A stretch of DNA of 64,000 nucleotides from Aquicoccus porphyridii (GCF_008369105.1 NZ_VINQ01000007.1:37962-101961); one strand, 5' to 3'; counted from the stretch's first letter, positions 42,772 through 52,402 are shown. Numbers and translations: made by a program. Notes: generated by a model from the sequence alone, not told the origin.

Positions 42772-43815
42772 CTACCTCGCAGATATCTCCACCGACATGT
42801 CCGGTCCAAGCGCCCGCAAGAAGTCAGCGGCATTGAAGGTGGCTGCCGGCGGCGTTACGCCCGAAGCGCGGGTTTTGTCCGACAGGATACGATGGACCGC
42901 CTCGCATATGATCGGGGCCGAGATGGCGTAGATGTCTCGTCCCTGGGCGACGATCTTGCGGAGCGCGGCACCCTGCGTGATGACCACCTCAACAGCGAAA
43001 CGTTGCGCCGAACGTCCGGACTTATCAACCGACTGAGGCGGAGGTGTCGAGGGATCACGGATATCTCGCAGGGCGGCTGTGTTGAGAAAGGTGCTCAATT
43101 CTGTGGTTCGGACGTGTCGGGAGATCAGTGGCACTTCCGAAAAAGGGAGTTCAACGAACGTCTGTTCGCCAAACGGAGCGGGCAATGTGAAAACTCTTTC
43201 GACGGGGGAGTGATGTACCAGCTGCAGTTGCCCGCCGCTGATCGTTAAGCGCTGCGCCGTGTTTCTCTTTCCCGTCAGGCGTGTGCCACCCGTTGGATGC
43301 CAACTGTCGAGCGCAACGCGAATTTCGATCGTGTCAGCGTGCTCCCACTCATTCATCGCTGCTGTCACGAGCAGATCGGACAAACCGCCAAAAAAGCCCA
43401 TTGCCGGGATGACAGTTACGTCCGCATTCTGGGCCGCAGCGCTGTGCTGTTCGAATGTGGCCAGCACACTCGACTGCTCAGCCGTTACGTCGAGATAGTG
43501 TATCCCGGCTCGCAACGCGGCACGCACCACAGTGTCAGCAGTATCGATGAACGGCCCGGCACAGTTAATAACCGCTGCTGCGCCAGCGAGTGCTCTGTCC
43601 AACGCCTTGTCATCTTCGAGCGCCGCCACGCGGCATTCTACGCCGCGTTCGCTAAAACCTGATGCGGCCAATCGCTCGACACTTCTTCCGATGGCGATTG
43701 GTTGGAAGCCTCGCCGCAATAGCTCGGCTACAACGAATCCCCCAGTATGGCCACTGGCTCCCACAACCGCGACAGCATGGGGTGTGTTCGTGATGTCATT
43801 TAATAAGGTGTTCAT
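42772..43815 (-). CDS. Saccharopine-dehydrogenase-like NADP-binding reductase
   Basis: A 347-residue protein with an N-terminal Rossmann fold (AVVGASGHTGGFVVAELLRRG, residues 17-37) and the family's second block AAVINCAGPFIDTADTVVRAAL followed by GIHYLDVTAEQS. The rest, with PAMGFFGGLSDLL, matches the trans-acting-enoyl-reductase-like or saccharopine-dehydrogenase-like group; the substrate is unknown. It is divergent from a TetR gene, with two operator-like sites over its promoter, so it is probably the target of that repressor. Confidence 0.8.
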   Translation of the reverse strand: MNTLLNDITNTPHAVAVVGASGHTGGFVVAELLRRGFQPIAIGRSVERLAASGFSERGVECRVAALEDDKALDRALAGAAAVINCAGPFIDTADTVVRAALRAGIHYLDVTAEQSSVLATFEQHSAAAQNADVTVIPAMGFFGGLSDLLVTAAMNEWEHADTIEIRVALDSWHPTGGTRLTGKRNTAQRLTISGGQLQLVHHSPVERVFTLPAPFGEQTFVELPFSEVPLISRHVRTTELSTFLNTAALRDIRDPSTPPPQSVDKSGRSAQRFAVEVVITQGAALRKIVAQGRDIYAISAPIICEAVHRILSDKTRASGVTPPAATFNAADFLRALGPDMSVEISAR

Positions 43816-43833
43816 GTTTAAGGTTCCGATACA

Positions 43834-43870
43834 TACAGGTCTGTAGCGATTTAGAGCATACAGATCTGTA
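43834..43870. promoter_or_regulatory. Twin TetR operator sites
   Basis: TACAGATCTGTA (43859-43870) is a perfect palindrome, and TACAGGTCTGTA (43834-43845) differs by one base. Both are followed by GCG, and their centres are 25 bases apart. They lie between the divergent reductase (start 43815) and TetR (start 43919) genes and fit dimer sites of the TetR protein. Confidence 0.75.
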
Positions 43871-43918
43871 GCGTGTCAATCCCTTTGGTGCTATGCTGGC
43901 GGAATTGGAGGTATTTGA

Positions 43919-44530
43919 ATGTCAAACGGCTCTAAGAACTCCCGGGCGTCCGGCCGCAACGAGGTGCGGGAACGGATTCTCGAGACAGCGTCAGAACTAT
44001 TTTACCAGCGCGGCGTGCGCGCCGTCGGGGTTGATCTGATTGTGGAGCAATCCGGTGTAGCTAAAACTAGCCTCTATCGCCATTTTGGCACAAAGGATGA
44101 CCTCGTTGCCGCCTTTTTGCAGCAGGAAGACCTGGACTTCTGGAGTACTTGGGACCGCGTTGCGAAACAGTATTCGAATGATGCCAAGGCGGAGCTTGAT
44201 GCACATATTGAATGGATCGGCGAGCGGGTCGCGCGGGAAAATTACCGGGGCTGTCCGCAAATCAATACCGCGGCCGAGTTTCCAGAAGCGGATCATCCTG
44301 CCCGCAAGGTCATCGAGAGACACATGCATGAGATGCGCCGCCGCTTGAAAACCATCGCCGAGGGGATGGCAGTTGCCGCGCCAGATAAGCTCGCCGGTCA
44401 ACTCGCGGTCCTGATCAACGGGGCCTTTGTCAGTATGCAGTTGTTAGAACCCGGAGAGGCTACCGGATTGCTCCGTGATGCAGCGCATGCACTGATCTGC
44501 GCCAGCCGCCGCCACGAAAACCAGACCTAG
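43919..44530 (+). CDS. TetR/AcrR-family repressor
   Basis: A 203-residue regulator. The N-terminal helix-turn-helix is clear: RERILETASELFYQRGVRAVGVDLIVEQSGVAKTSLYRHF (residues 18-57). The C-terminal ligand domain has RENYRGCPQINTAAEFPEADHPARKVI, typical of the subgroup near oxidoreductases. It likely represses itself and the divergent reductase through the palindromes at 43834-43870, with release by the substrate or a reactive compound. Confidence 0.88.
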   Translation: MSNGSKNSRASGRNEVRERILETASELFYQRGVRAVGVDLIVEQSGVAKTSLYRHFGTKDDLVAAFLQQEDLDFWSTWDRVAKQYSNDAKAELDAHIEWIGERVARENYRGCPQINTAAEFPEADHPARKVIERHMHEMRRRLKTIAEGMAVAAPDKLAGQLAVLINGAFVSMQLLEPGEATGLLRDAAHALICASRRHENQT

Positions 44531-44585
44531 TGCTGCACCGATGTTCCCCGGTTGCTTGAGCCAAACAGGAAACGAATCGGCATTG

Positions 44586-44894
44586 TCAGGTTGCAGAAGT
44601 CAGGTTGATTTCACCCGGGATGCCGACGCTCAAGTGGTCAGTTCGGCGGCTGAACCGGCCCGTGAACTTCTCGCGCCCGCGGGTATGCCGGTGAGAGGGC
44701 TCGCTTCGGTGGTTCACCCCCTGGCGCTGGCGATGTTCGACCCGGGTGAGACCTCCGCCGTCGTCGCGCAGTAGGATCGGAGTTTGTCCGTAACGATCAC
44801 TTGGGGCTGGTTTCAAGAGGTTCCGCAGGAAACGCAGCGCTGCAGCCTTGTTGCGTTTTGATTGGACCCGGATGTCGAGCACATCGGCCTCGAC
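44586..44894 (-). pseudogene. IS6-family transposase remnant
   Basis: Minus-strand translation shows VEADVLDIRVQSKRNKAAAL, FLRNLLK and HRQRQGVNHRSEPSHRHTRGRE, which match the C-terminal catalytic region of IS6/IS26-type transposases (EVLDV-type strand and NNRAENSHQP-type block, here degraded). The N-terminal half is missing, and the conserved Asn-Arg-Ala-Glu-Asn is altered. It lies between TetR and LysR as a dead fragment. Confidence 0.6.
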
Positions 44895-44917
44895 AGCCCG
44901 CCAAAGCCGCCCTTCCC

Positions 44918-45805
44918 TCACCGCCTGACCTGCCCGGTCAGCCAGTTACGAAAGCTCAAGACCGGGGCTTCCCGCCCTTCGGGAACGACAACGTAATACG
45001 CCCGGTCGGTGGAATGAGGTATGTCGAGTACGACTTTCAACTCGCCCCGCGCGATTTCTGCCTCGATCAGGTAGAGCGGCAACAGAGCATATCCCAATCC
45101 TCCCTTGACCGCCTCGATCGTCAGCGAAAATTGTTCAAACCAATGTCCTGCAGAGGCATCGGGCAAATCAAGACCCACGCCCCGGAACCAATCGGGCCAG
45201 AGATGGGGTCGCTCCGTCAGATGCACCTTCGGTGCCTCCGCCAGTTCCTCGGCATCGGCAAGCGGACGGTTGCGCAAGGCACCGCCTGCAACGGGAACCA
45301 CAACCTCGCCGCACAGATAGGTGCATGTTGCGCCGGGCCAGATCGGCTGGCCGTAGTGAATCGCCAAAGCGCATTGCGCCTGCCCGAAATCGAAGACGTC
45401 ACGCCGCGTGGAAACGTCGATCCGTACCTCGGGATGAGATGAAAGGAAATCCGGCAAGCGCGGCACAAGCCAACGCGCGGCGAAGGTCGGCAAGGCATTT
45501 ATCGCCAGCACGCTTTCGCCTCTGGCCCCAGCCGAGGCATGACGCATCGTGGAATTCGCCATTTGCAGCAGCCGGGACACCTCGGGGAGGAACGCTTCGC
45601 CGGCCAGGGTAAGAACCACCCGCCCCCGCACCCGCTCGAACAGCTTTTTTCCGAGTTGCTCCTCGAGTTCGCGAACCTGCCGACTGACGGCGCTCTGCGT
45701 CAGCGAAAGCTCATTCCCGGCACGTGTGAAATTGCAATGACGCGCCGCGCTTTCGAATGTCTGAAGAACGCGCATATCCGGAAGATCGCGGCGTGGCTGG
45801 ATCAT
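44918..45805 (-). CDS. LysR-family transcriptional regulator (GcvA-like)
   Basis: A 295-residue regulator. The N-terminal winged helix reads LPDMRVLQTFESAARHCNFTRAGNELSLTQSAVSRQVRELEEQLG. The effector domain follows with FAARWLVPRLPDFLSSHPEVRIDVSTRRD, a form common in GcvA-type members. The ATG at 45805 starts the domain cleanly; the longer frame runs through the operator. It is divergent from the aldehyde dehydrogenase/aminotransferase operon and probably controls it. Confidence 0.88.
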   Translation of the reverse strand: MIQPRRDLPDMRVLQTFESAARHCNFTRAGNELSLTQSAVSRQVRELEEQLGKKLFERVRGRVVLTLAGEAFLPEVSRLLQMANSTMRHASAGARGESVLAINALPTFAARWLVPRLPDFLSSHPEVRIDVSTRRDVFDFGQAQCALAIHYGQPIWPGATCTYLCGEVVVPVAGGALRNRPLADAEELAEAPKVHLTERPHLWPDWFRGVGLDLPDASAGHWFEQFSLTIEAVKGGLGYALLPLYLIEAEIARGELKVVLDIPHSTDRAYYVVVPEGREAPVLSFRNWLTGQVRR

Positions 45806-46159
45806 CAAGCAGTCTCCGTTGGCTAGGTTCCGACTTCTCCCATCATACCTTTTCCGCATTGAGGTTCGCAATATCCATGCGAAATAGGAATAGGGTCAGT
45901 CGAAACGGTTATTGGCCAACAAGAACGTGCCCGCGTTAAGCTGAGGCCAATACCAAATCACCGAAGGCCCTGACATGAGCGACGCATCTGCCTGCACAGG
46001 CCGGATTGAACTCGCCTTTTCCCCGGCCTTGTCGGGGACTTTCTGCACGGAATGGCCTGTCCCCGGCGGGCTCTGCTCTGGCTCAGGGCCAAGCACCCCG
46101 AACATGTGCCGGGTGCCGCTCCGCGCCACCAATACAAACTCATAAGGAAAGGCTCCTCC
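45806..46159. promoter_or_regulatory. LysR/ALDH divergent regulatory region
   Basis: About 350 bases lie between the LysR and ALDH starts. At 45865-45883 there is a perfect inverted repeat TTCGCA-N7-TGCGAA close to the LysR gene, the size of a LysR-type site. The rest, to the GGAAAGG ribosome site near 46150, has no credible gene. Confidence 0.5.
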
Positions 46160-47683
46160 ATGCCGACAACACCGCTCAAGACCATGGTCTCAGAAACGAT
46201 GAAAAACTGCGGCGCAGCCGCAAAGCTCGACGATGAAGGCGGTTTGGCCGTCATTTCGCCAGTCACGGGTGAAACCGTCGCACAGCTTCCCGAACACAGC
46301 GTTGCCGAGACCCACGCCGCCATCGCCAGGGCAAACGAGGCATTCCGCAAATGGCGCCTGATCCCTGCCCCCCGCCGCGGCGAACTGGTGCGCCTCTTCG
46401 CCGAAGAGCTGCGCAAATCGAAGGAAAACCTGGGCCGCATAGTCTCGATCGAGGCAGGCAAATCGCCCTCCGAAGGCCAAGGCGAAGTACAGGAAATGAT
46501 CGACATCTGCGATTTCGCCGTTGGCCTCTCGCGACAGCTTTACGGCTTGACCATCGCCACCGAACGCCCGGGCCACCGCATGATGGAAACATGGCACCCG
46601 TTGGGCGTGGTGGGCATCATCACCGCGTTCAACTTCCCCTGCGCACCCTGGTGCTGGAACGCGGCGCTGGCGCTGGTCTGCGGCGACCCGGTGATCTGGA
46701 AGCCGTCGGAGAAAACCCCGCTGACCGCGCTGGCCTGCCAAGCCGTGTTCGAGCGTGCACTCGCCCGTTTTGGCGACGACGCGCCGGACGGGCTGTCTCA
46801 GGTTTTGGTTGGCGGCCCCTCTGTTGGGGAAGCGCTGGTCGAGAGTGAAAAGGTCGCGCTGATCTCGGCAACGGGTTCCACCCGGATGGGCCGCATCGTG
46901 GGGCCCAAGGTCGCGGCCCGCTTCGGCAAGTGCATTCTGGAACTTGGCGGAAACAACGCCGGCATCGTCTGCCCTTCCGCCGATATGGATATGGCTCTTC
47001 GCGCCATCGCCTTCGGCGCCATGGGCACCGCCGGACAACGCTGCACCACCATGCGCCGCCTTTTCGTGCACGAATCCGTCTATGATCAGATCGTGCCCGC
47101 GTTGAAGAAGGCCTATGCTTCCGTTTCCGTGGGCAATCCGCTGGAAACCCAGGCGCTGGTTGGCCCCCTGATCGACAAGACCGCCTATGACTCCATGGTC
47201 ACGGCCCTCGCCGAGGCCGCGGATCTGGGCGGTGTCGTCCACGGTGGTGAGCGCGAACAAATTGGCCCCGACAGCGCGTATTACGTGCGGCCTGCGATCG
47301 TCGAGATGCCCGCACAGACGGGCCCGGTAACGCGCGAAACCTTTGCTCCCATCCTCTATGTGATGAAATATTCCGATCTCGACGACGCGCTCGAACAGCA
47401 CAATGATGTCGGCGGCGGCCTGTCTTCGGCGATCTTCACAACCGACCTGCGTGAGATGGAAATCTTCCTCTCCGCCAAAGGCTCGGATTGCGGTATCACA
47501 AACGTCAATATAGGCACATCCGGCGCCGAGATCGGAGGCGCATTCGGAGGCGAAAAGGAAACCGGCGGCGGTCGTGAATCCGGCTCCGACGCCTGGCGCG
47601 CCTATATGCGACGCGCGACCAACACGATCAACTATTCGACAGAGCTACCCCTCGCGCAGGGCGTAACCTTCGATATCGACTGA
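46160..47683 (+). CDS. Aldehyde dehydrogenase, ALDH7 (AASADH/amaB) type
   Basis: A 507-residue NAD(P)-dependent aldehyde dehydrogenase. Conserved blocks are FNFPCAPWCWNAALALVCGDPVIWKPSEKTPL near residue 155, ISATGSTRMGR, the Glu in ELGGNNAGIV near 258, and the catalytic Cys in GQRCTTMRRL near 295. GGAFGGEKETGGGRESGSDAWRAYMRR near the C terminus is typical of ALDH7/2-aminoadipate semialdehyde dehydrogenases. It likely oxidises an amino-acid semialdehyde to the acid. It overlaps the aminotransferase start by one base. Confidence 0.87.
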   Translation: MPTTPLKTMVSETMKNCGAAAKLDDEGGLAVISPVTGETVAQLPEHSVAETHAAIARANEAFRKWRLIPAPRRGELVRLFAEELRKSKENLGRIVSIEAGKSPSEGQGEVQEMIDICDFAVGLSRQLYGLTIATERPGHRMMETWHPLGVVGIITAFNFPCAPWCWNAALALVCGDPVIWKPSEKTPLTALACQAVFERALARFGDDAPDGLSQVLVGGPSVGEALVESEKVALISATGSTRMGRIVGPKVAARFGKCILELGGNNAGIVCPSADMDMALRAIAFGAMGTAGQRCTTMRRLFVHESVYDQIVPALKKAYASVSVGNPLETQALVGPLIDKTAYDSMVTALAEAADLGGVVHGGEREQIGPDSAYYVRPAIVEMPAQTGPVTRETFAPILYVMKYSDLDDALEQHNDVGGGLSSAIFTTDLREMEIFLSAKGSDCGITNVNIGTSGAEIGGAFGGEKETGGGRESGSDAWRAYMRRATNTINYSTELPLAQGVTFDID

Positions 47684-48912
47684 TGATGAAGGATCTATCC
47701 GGTACCTTCCGGCCCGCCGAGCGGATTGCGTCCCTCGGCGTGTCGGAAATCCTCCAGATCGGGGCCCGGGCGTCTGCACGTAAAGCCGCCGGTCACGATG
47801 TCATAACCCTCGGGGCGGGCGAGCCGGATTTCGACACGCCCGACCATGTCAAACAGGCCGCATGGGATGCCATGCAGGCCGGCGAGACGAAGTATACCGC
47901 GCTGACGGGCACGACCGCCCTGAAGGATGCCATTGCCCGCAAGTTCAGCCGCGAAAACGGTATCTCCTATGCGTCGGACGAGATCATCGCCTGCACCGGC
48001 GCAAAACAGGTCATCTACAACGCGATGATGGCCACCCTTGATCCGGGCGACGAGGTCATCATTCCCACGCCTTATTGGGTGACGTATTCCGACATCGTCG
48101 AGCTTTGTGGCGGCATCCCTGTCTTGGTTCGCTGCGAGGCAGATCAGGGCTTTCGCCTGACCGCCGACCAATTGCGACGCGCAATCACCGACAAGACCCG
48201 CTGGCTTATGTTGAATTCGCCGTCCAACCCCTCTGGCGCGGCCTACGCGGCCCCGGATTTGTGCCCGTTGATCGACGTCCTGCTCGAAAACCCGCAGGTG
48301 TGGCTAATGGTCGACGACATGTATGAGCACATTCTCTACGACGATTTCCGCCATGTGACCCCAGCTGCACTCTGTCCGAGCATCGCGCCCCGCACGCTCA
48401 CGATCAACGGTGTTTCCAAGGCATTTGCCATGACCGGCTGGCGGCTCGGTTATGCTGGTGGGCCTGCGGACCTTATCTCGGCCATGGCCATCATCCAGAG
48501 CCAATCAACCTCCTGCCCGTCCTCCATCACTCAGGCCGCGGCGATCGCGGCGCTGGATGGGCCACAGGATTTCCTGGCAGACCGCCGAGACAGTTTTTGC
48601 CAGCGCCGCGACCTCGTGGTGAATCGATTGAACGACACGCCCGGACTGTCCTGCCGACGTCCCGAGGGAGCGTTCTACGCCTTTGCCGAATGCAACGACC
48701 TGCTTGGGGTGCAAACGCCAGAGGGCGGCGTGCTGACCACGGACAGGGCGCTGTGCAACTGGTTGCTGGAAACCGCTGACGTCGCTGTCATTCCCGGTAG
48801 CGCCTTCGGGTTGCCGGGTTATTTCCGGATTTCCTATGCTGCAAGCATCGAGACACTCGAAACGGCCCTGACCCGGATCGAGCAGGCCTGCCGCCAATTG
48901 TCAGGCATCTGA
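47683..48912 (+). CDS. Class I PLP-dependent aminotransferase (AspC-like)
   Basis: A 409-residue fold-type I aminotransferase. Key features are GAGEPDFDTPDHVKQAA near residue 43, TPYWVTYSDIV near 128, NSPSNPSGAAY near 177, and the PLP lysine in INGVSKAFAMTGWRLGYAGGP near 243. It resembles aspartate/aromatic-type enzymes. Overlap with the ALDH7 gene suggests they act on the same route, such as transamination and oxidation in lysine catabolism; the exact substrate is inference. A stretch of 207 bases without a gene follows. Confidence 0.87.
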   Translation: MMKDLSGTFRPAERIASLGVSEILQIGARASARKAAGHDVITLGAGEPDFDTPDHVKQAAWDAMQAGETKYTALTGTTALKDAIARKFSRENGISYASDEIIACTGAKQVIYNAMMATLDPGDEVIIPTPYWVTYSDIVELCGGIPVLVRCEADQGFRLTADQLRRAITDKTRWLMLNSPSNPSGAAYAAPDLCPLIDVLLENPQVWLMVDDMYEHILYDDFRHVTPAALCPSIAPRTLTINGVSKAFAMTGWRLGYAGGPADLISAMAIIQSQSTSCPSSITQAAAIAALDGPQDFLADRRDSFCQRRDLVVNRLNDTPGLSCRRPEGAFYAFAECNDLLGVQTPEGGVLTTDRALCNWLLETADVAVIPGSAFGLPGYFRISYAASIETLETALTRIEQACRQLSGI

Positions 48913-49119
48913 CGTTCATTACGGCCCATGTGTCTCGGGAAATCACGCAGGTGATTCCCGGCAATCTTCCAAGGTGGCGCTGACCGATCCGACCCGAAAA
49001 CAGGCTTGGCCCTCTCGTTCAGACGCACCTTGGCTTGGCGATGATGCGAAACAGAGACTTCCACGAAATACAGGGGACCACACAATCGCGCGGGCCTCGG
49101 CACCAACCCGCAAGACGCT

Positions 49120-49758
49120 TCATACCTCGCGCAAGAGCCTGGCAAGCCTGAACCGATCGGGTTCTGCGCCTCGTTCCAGTTCATCGGCCACGGCCGCACG
49201 ATTGGCCGCGCTGCGGGTTTGTTCGAGCTTCGAAACCCCGGATATACGTTCGATATGCAAGCGGAACCCGATGATCCGCCGCATCATTCGATCCACATCG
49301 CTGCGCGGGATGCGCGACAATTCCCAACCGCCACCTATCCGCGTTTCGGACTGCGAGATGATATTCTCCATCAGGGCCAGCATCTCTGCCCCCTCGGGAA
49401 CGGGCTCGATCCGCCCGCGCACATGCACCGATTGATAAATCCACGTCGGAACATCTTCATCCTCAACATACCAACGCGGCGAAACATAGGCCGAGGGGCC
49501 GCTAAACACGGCAAGCGCAGATCCAGGCTGCGTCAAGCTTGCCGCCTGTGAATTGACCCGGGCAATATGGCCGATAAGGCATGAGCATTCGGGGGATCCG
49601 TCTGCGAAATAGAGCGGCGTATGCGTGGCCTCGAAAAGATCACCGGCCCCCGGCGACACGATCAGCGCAAAGGGCGATTGCCAGATCATGCGGCGGGCGG
49701 CATCCTCCGAAGCGCGATAGGGCGCAGGGGCATAGGGGCGTTGCTTCTTGTCTTGCAT
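49120..49758 (-). CDS. PaiB-like FMN-binding protein
   Basis: A 212-residue protein of the PaiB/FMN_bind_2 family. YAPAPYRASEDAARRMIWQSPFALIVS at the N terminus, the FSGPSAYVSPRWY block near residue 85 and the VPTWIYQSVHVRGRIEP block near 103 are diagnostic. Family members have been described as negative regulators of sporulation and protease genes in Bacillus; in this group they may be FMN-linked enzymes or regulators. It is transcribed in the same direction as the ABC transporter behind it. Confidence 0.85.
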   Translation of the reverse strand: MQDKKQRPYAPAPYRASEDAARRMIWQSPFALIVSPGAGDLFEATHTPLYFADGSPECSCLIGHIARVNSQAASLTQPGSALAVFSGPSAYVSPRWYVEDEDVPTWIYQSVHVRGRIEPVPEGAEMLALMENIISQSETRIGGGWELSRIPRSDVDRMMRRIIGFRLHIERISGVSKLEQTRSAANRAAVADELERGAEPDRFRLARLLREV

Positions 49759-49779
49759 CGTTATCGTTTTCCAGATGCT

Positions 49780-51552
49780 TCAGGTGGATGCGCGCAGTGC
49801 AATACGATGCCCATCGCCAAGATCGACCAGCCGATAAAGCGCATCGGCTTCCGTCGCGTCGAAAAACACATGCCCGGTATCCGGGGCGTCGGGCAGATCA
49901 CTGGCCGCCAGATGAAGGCCCTGCTCACCGCGCTCGAGACGAGGCGACGCCGAAAGCAGTCGGCGGGTATATGGATGACTGGGCGCACCGAACAACGCTT
50001 CGGTTGTCGCCTCTTCCATGATCCTGCCATTGTTGAGGACATAAAGCCGCGCGCAAAGCTGTTCGACAATATGCAGATCGTGGCTGATGAAGAGACACGC
50101 AAAACCATACTCGCCCTGAAGTTTCTTGAACAATTCAAGAATTTGCGCCTGAATCGTGACATCCAGCGCCGAAACCGGCTCATCAGCGATGATCAGATCG
50201 GGCTTTGCGATCAGCGCCCGGGCGATGGCAACACGCTGGCGCTGGCCGCCCGACAAGGCATGCGGAAAGCGTTCGGCCATGTCGCGCTCCAGCCCCACGG
50301 ATTCGAGCATCTCTCCCACGGCCTCGGTGCGCTCCGCCTCCGAAAGGCTTTTGTCATGGCGCAACCCCTCTCGCACAATCCGCCCGATCCGCATGCGCGG
50401 GTTGAGCGATGAAAACGGGTCTTGAAACACCACCCTGATCCGCCGGCGCAGGCGTTGTTCTGCCTGGGCAGAGCACTCGGCGAGATCAGTGCCCTCGTAA
50501 ATCACCCGCCCGCCGGCCTTTGGTGTCAGGTTGCAGATGGCGCGGCCAATCGTGCTCTTGCCGCTGCCGGATTCACCCACGAGCCCAACGGCCTCGCCGC
50601 GCCCGATGGTGAGAGAAACTCCGCGCACCGCATGATGTGTTGTTCCACCGAACAACCCGAGGAAGCCTTTCTCGATAAAATCGACATGCAGGTTCTCGAC
50701 TGCCAGCAACGGCTCGCCCGCCTGCCCGGCAATCGGATTGGGCGTGCCAAGCTGGGCAGCTGCGAGCAGTTTGCGCGTATAGTCATGCTGCGGCGCAGCC
50801 AGAACATCACGGGTTGGCCCGGTTTCGACAAGGTCGCCCTTTTCCATAACCGCCACACGTTCGGCATAGCGCGCCACCACTGCAAGGTCGTGCGAAATCA
50901 GCAAGACCGAAGTGCCGTTGGCCCGCGCGAGATCTTCCATGATGTCGAGCACTTCGCGTTGCACCACAGCATCAAGCGCGGTCGTCGGTTCATCGGCGAT
51001 CAACAGGCGGGGTTTCAGCATCATCACCGAAGCGATCATGATCCTTTGCCGCATACCGCCCGAGAATTCATGCGGATAGCGGTTCAACAGTGCCTCGGGC
51101 CGGTCGAGCCGCACCTGGCGTAGCATATCGAGCGCCCGCTCGCGGATCTCGGTTTCCGACAGGTCGGTATGAAGACGCATGGCCTCGAACATCTGCTCGC
51201 CGATTTTCATCGTCGGGTTCAACGAAGAGAGCGGCTCCTGAAAAATCAGCCCGATCGAGCTGCCGCGCAAGAGCCGCAGTTCCTCGGCCGATGTCGGGGC
51301 GGTGATCTCATGGCCTGCAAAGCATATCCGGCCCTGGCTCGCCCGACCGCCTTCCGGCAGCAAGCCAAGGATTGCTCGTCCGATCATGCTCTTGCCGCTG
51401 CCGGATTCCCCGACCAATGCAAGAATCTCTCCCTGCCGGAGTTCGAGATCGACATCCCTCACCACCGCGTGACCGCCGAAAGAGATTTCCAGCCTTTCGA
51501 TTGTCAGGATCGGATCGCCGACTGCCTTGAGGGATTGTTTCGCCGCTTCCAT
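49780..51552 (-). CDS. ABC transporter with two fused ATPase domains (dipeptide/oligopeptide type)
   Basis: A 590-residue protein that joins a DppD-like and a DppF-like ATPase. Each half has a Walker A (GESGSGKSM and GESGSGKST), an ABC signature (FSGGMRQR and LSGGQRQR), and a Walker B with LLIADEPTTALD or LIIADEPVSALD. It energises the two permeases upstream in the operon. The ATG at 51552 is two bases from the permease stop. Fused Dpp-type ATPases are common in Rhodobacteraceae peptide or glutathione importers. Confidence 0.92.
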   Translation of the reverse strand: MEAAKQSLKAVGDPILTIERLEISFGGHAVVRDVDLELRQGEILALVGESGSGKSMIGRAILGLLPEGGRASQGRICFAGHEITAPTSAEELRLLRGSSIGLIFQEPLSSLNPTMKIGEQMFEAMRLHTDLSETEIRERALDMLRQVRLDRPEALLNRYPHEFSGGMRQRIMIASVMMLKPRLLIADEPTTALDAVVQREVLDIMEDLARANGTSVLLISHDLAVVARYAERVAVMEKGDLVETGPTRDVLAAPQHDYTRKLLAAAQLGTPNPIAGQAGEPLLAVENLHVDFIEKGFLGLFGGTTHHAVRGVSLTIGRGEAVGLVGESGSGKSTIGRAICNLTPKAGGRVIYEGTDLAECSAQAEQRLRRRIRVVFQDPFSSLNPRMRIGRIVREGLRHDKSLSEAERTEAVGEMLESVGLERDMAERFPHALSGGQRQRVAIARALIAKPDLIIADEPVSALDVTIQAQILELFKKLQGEYGFACLFISHDLHIVEQLCARLYVLNNGRIMEEATTEALFGAPSHPYTRRLLSASPRLERGEQGLHLAASDLPDAPDTGHVFFDATEADALYRLVDLGDGHRIALRAST

Positions 51553-51553
51553 C

Positions 51554-52402
51554 TCAGAGAGTCTCCTTCGAACTGGCGGTTGCCGATTTCGGGTCCAATT
51601 CATCGCGCAGGGCATCCCCCAGCAAATTGACCCCGAGCAGCGCGATCGAGATACAGACCCCGGGCAAGAGGCCCAGCATCGGATAGCGCATCAGGTGCGC
51701 CTTGGCTTCCGACAGGATATTGCCCCAGCTCGGCTCTGGCGGCGGCACCCCGAGCCCGAGAAAGCTGAGCGCGCTTTCCGCCAGCAGAACCCAGCCGAAC
51801 ATCATGGTGGTGAGCACGATCAGTGGCGCCAGACAATTCGGCAGGATATGAACGATCAGAGTGTAAAGCCGGGAGTTCCCCATCGCGCGCGAGGCTTCAA
51901 CGAATTCGCTTTGGCTGATCGACAAGACCGAACCGCGCACCACCCGCGTGACAGCCGGCAGATAGGCAAAGGAGAGCGCCAGGATCACGCCATAGCGGTT
52001 GGCGCCAATCACAGCCATGAGGCCAAGCGCGATCAGCAGGCCGGGGAAGGCCATCAACGCATCGAGCACCATCATGAGAAGGCGATCAAACCAGCCCCGG
52101 AAATACCCGGCGGCAGAGCCCAGCAGGGTGCCAAGAACGACCGGCAGAACCAGGGTTGCCAAGCCGATGGACACCGAGACCCAGGCACCGCGCATCAGCC
52201 GGGACAGGATATCGCGACCGAACATGTCGGTGCCAAACGGATGGGCGGCGCTGGCGCTCGAAAACCGGTTCATCAGATCGGATTTCAGCGGGTCGTGCGG
52301 CGTCCAGACCGATCCGAGAACTGCGGTCAGCAGAACCACCGCCAGCATGGCAAAGCCAATCGAGCCGTTGGCCTTTTTCAAAATACGGGAAAGAAGTTTC
52401 AC
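51554..52402 (-). CDS. ABC transporter permease (DppC type)
   Basis: A 282-residue inner-membrane permease with an N-terminal anchor (GFAMLAVVLLTAVLGSVW) and five to six further membrane segments. The DppC-type segment HPFGTDMFGRDILSRLMRGAWVS is near residue 50. The cytoplasmic EAA loop that contacts the ATPase is FVEASRAMGNSRLYTLIVHILPN. It overlaps the DppB-like gene by four bases (ATGA). Confidence 0.9.
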   Translation of the reverse strand: MKLLSRILKKANGSIGFAMLAVVLLTAVLGSVWTPHDPLKSDLMNRFSSASAAHPFGTDMFGRDILSRLMRGAWVSVSIGLATLVLPVVLGTLLGSAAGYFRGWFDRLLMMVLDALMAFPGLLIALGLMAVIGANRYGVILALSFAYLPAVTRVVRGSVLSISQSEFVEASRAMGNSRLYTLIVHILPNCLAPLIVLTTMMFGWVLLAESALSFLGLGVPPPEPSWGNILSEAKAHLMRYPMLGLLPGVCISIALLGVNLLGDALRDELDPKSATASSKETL

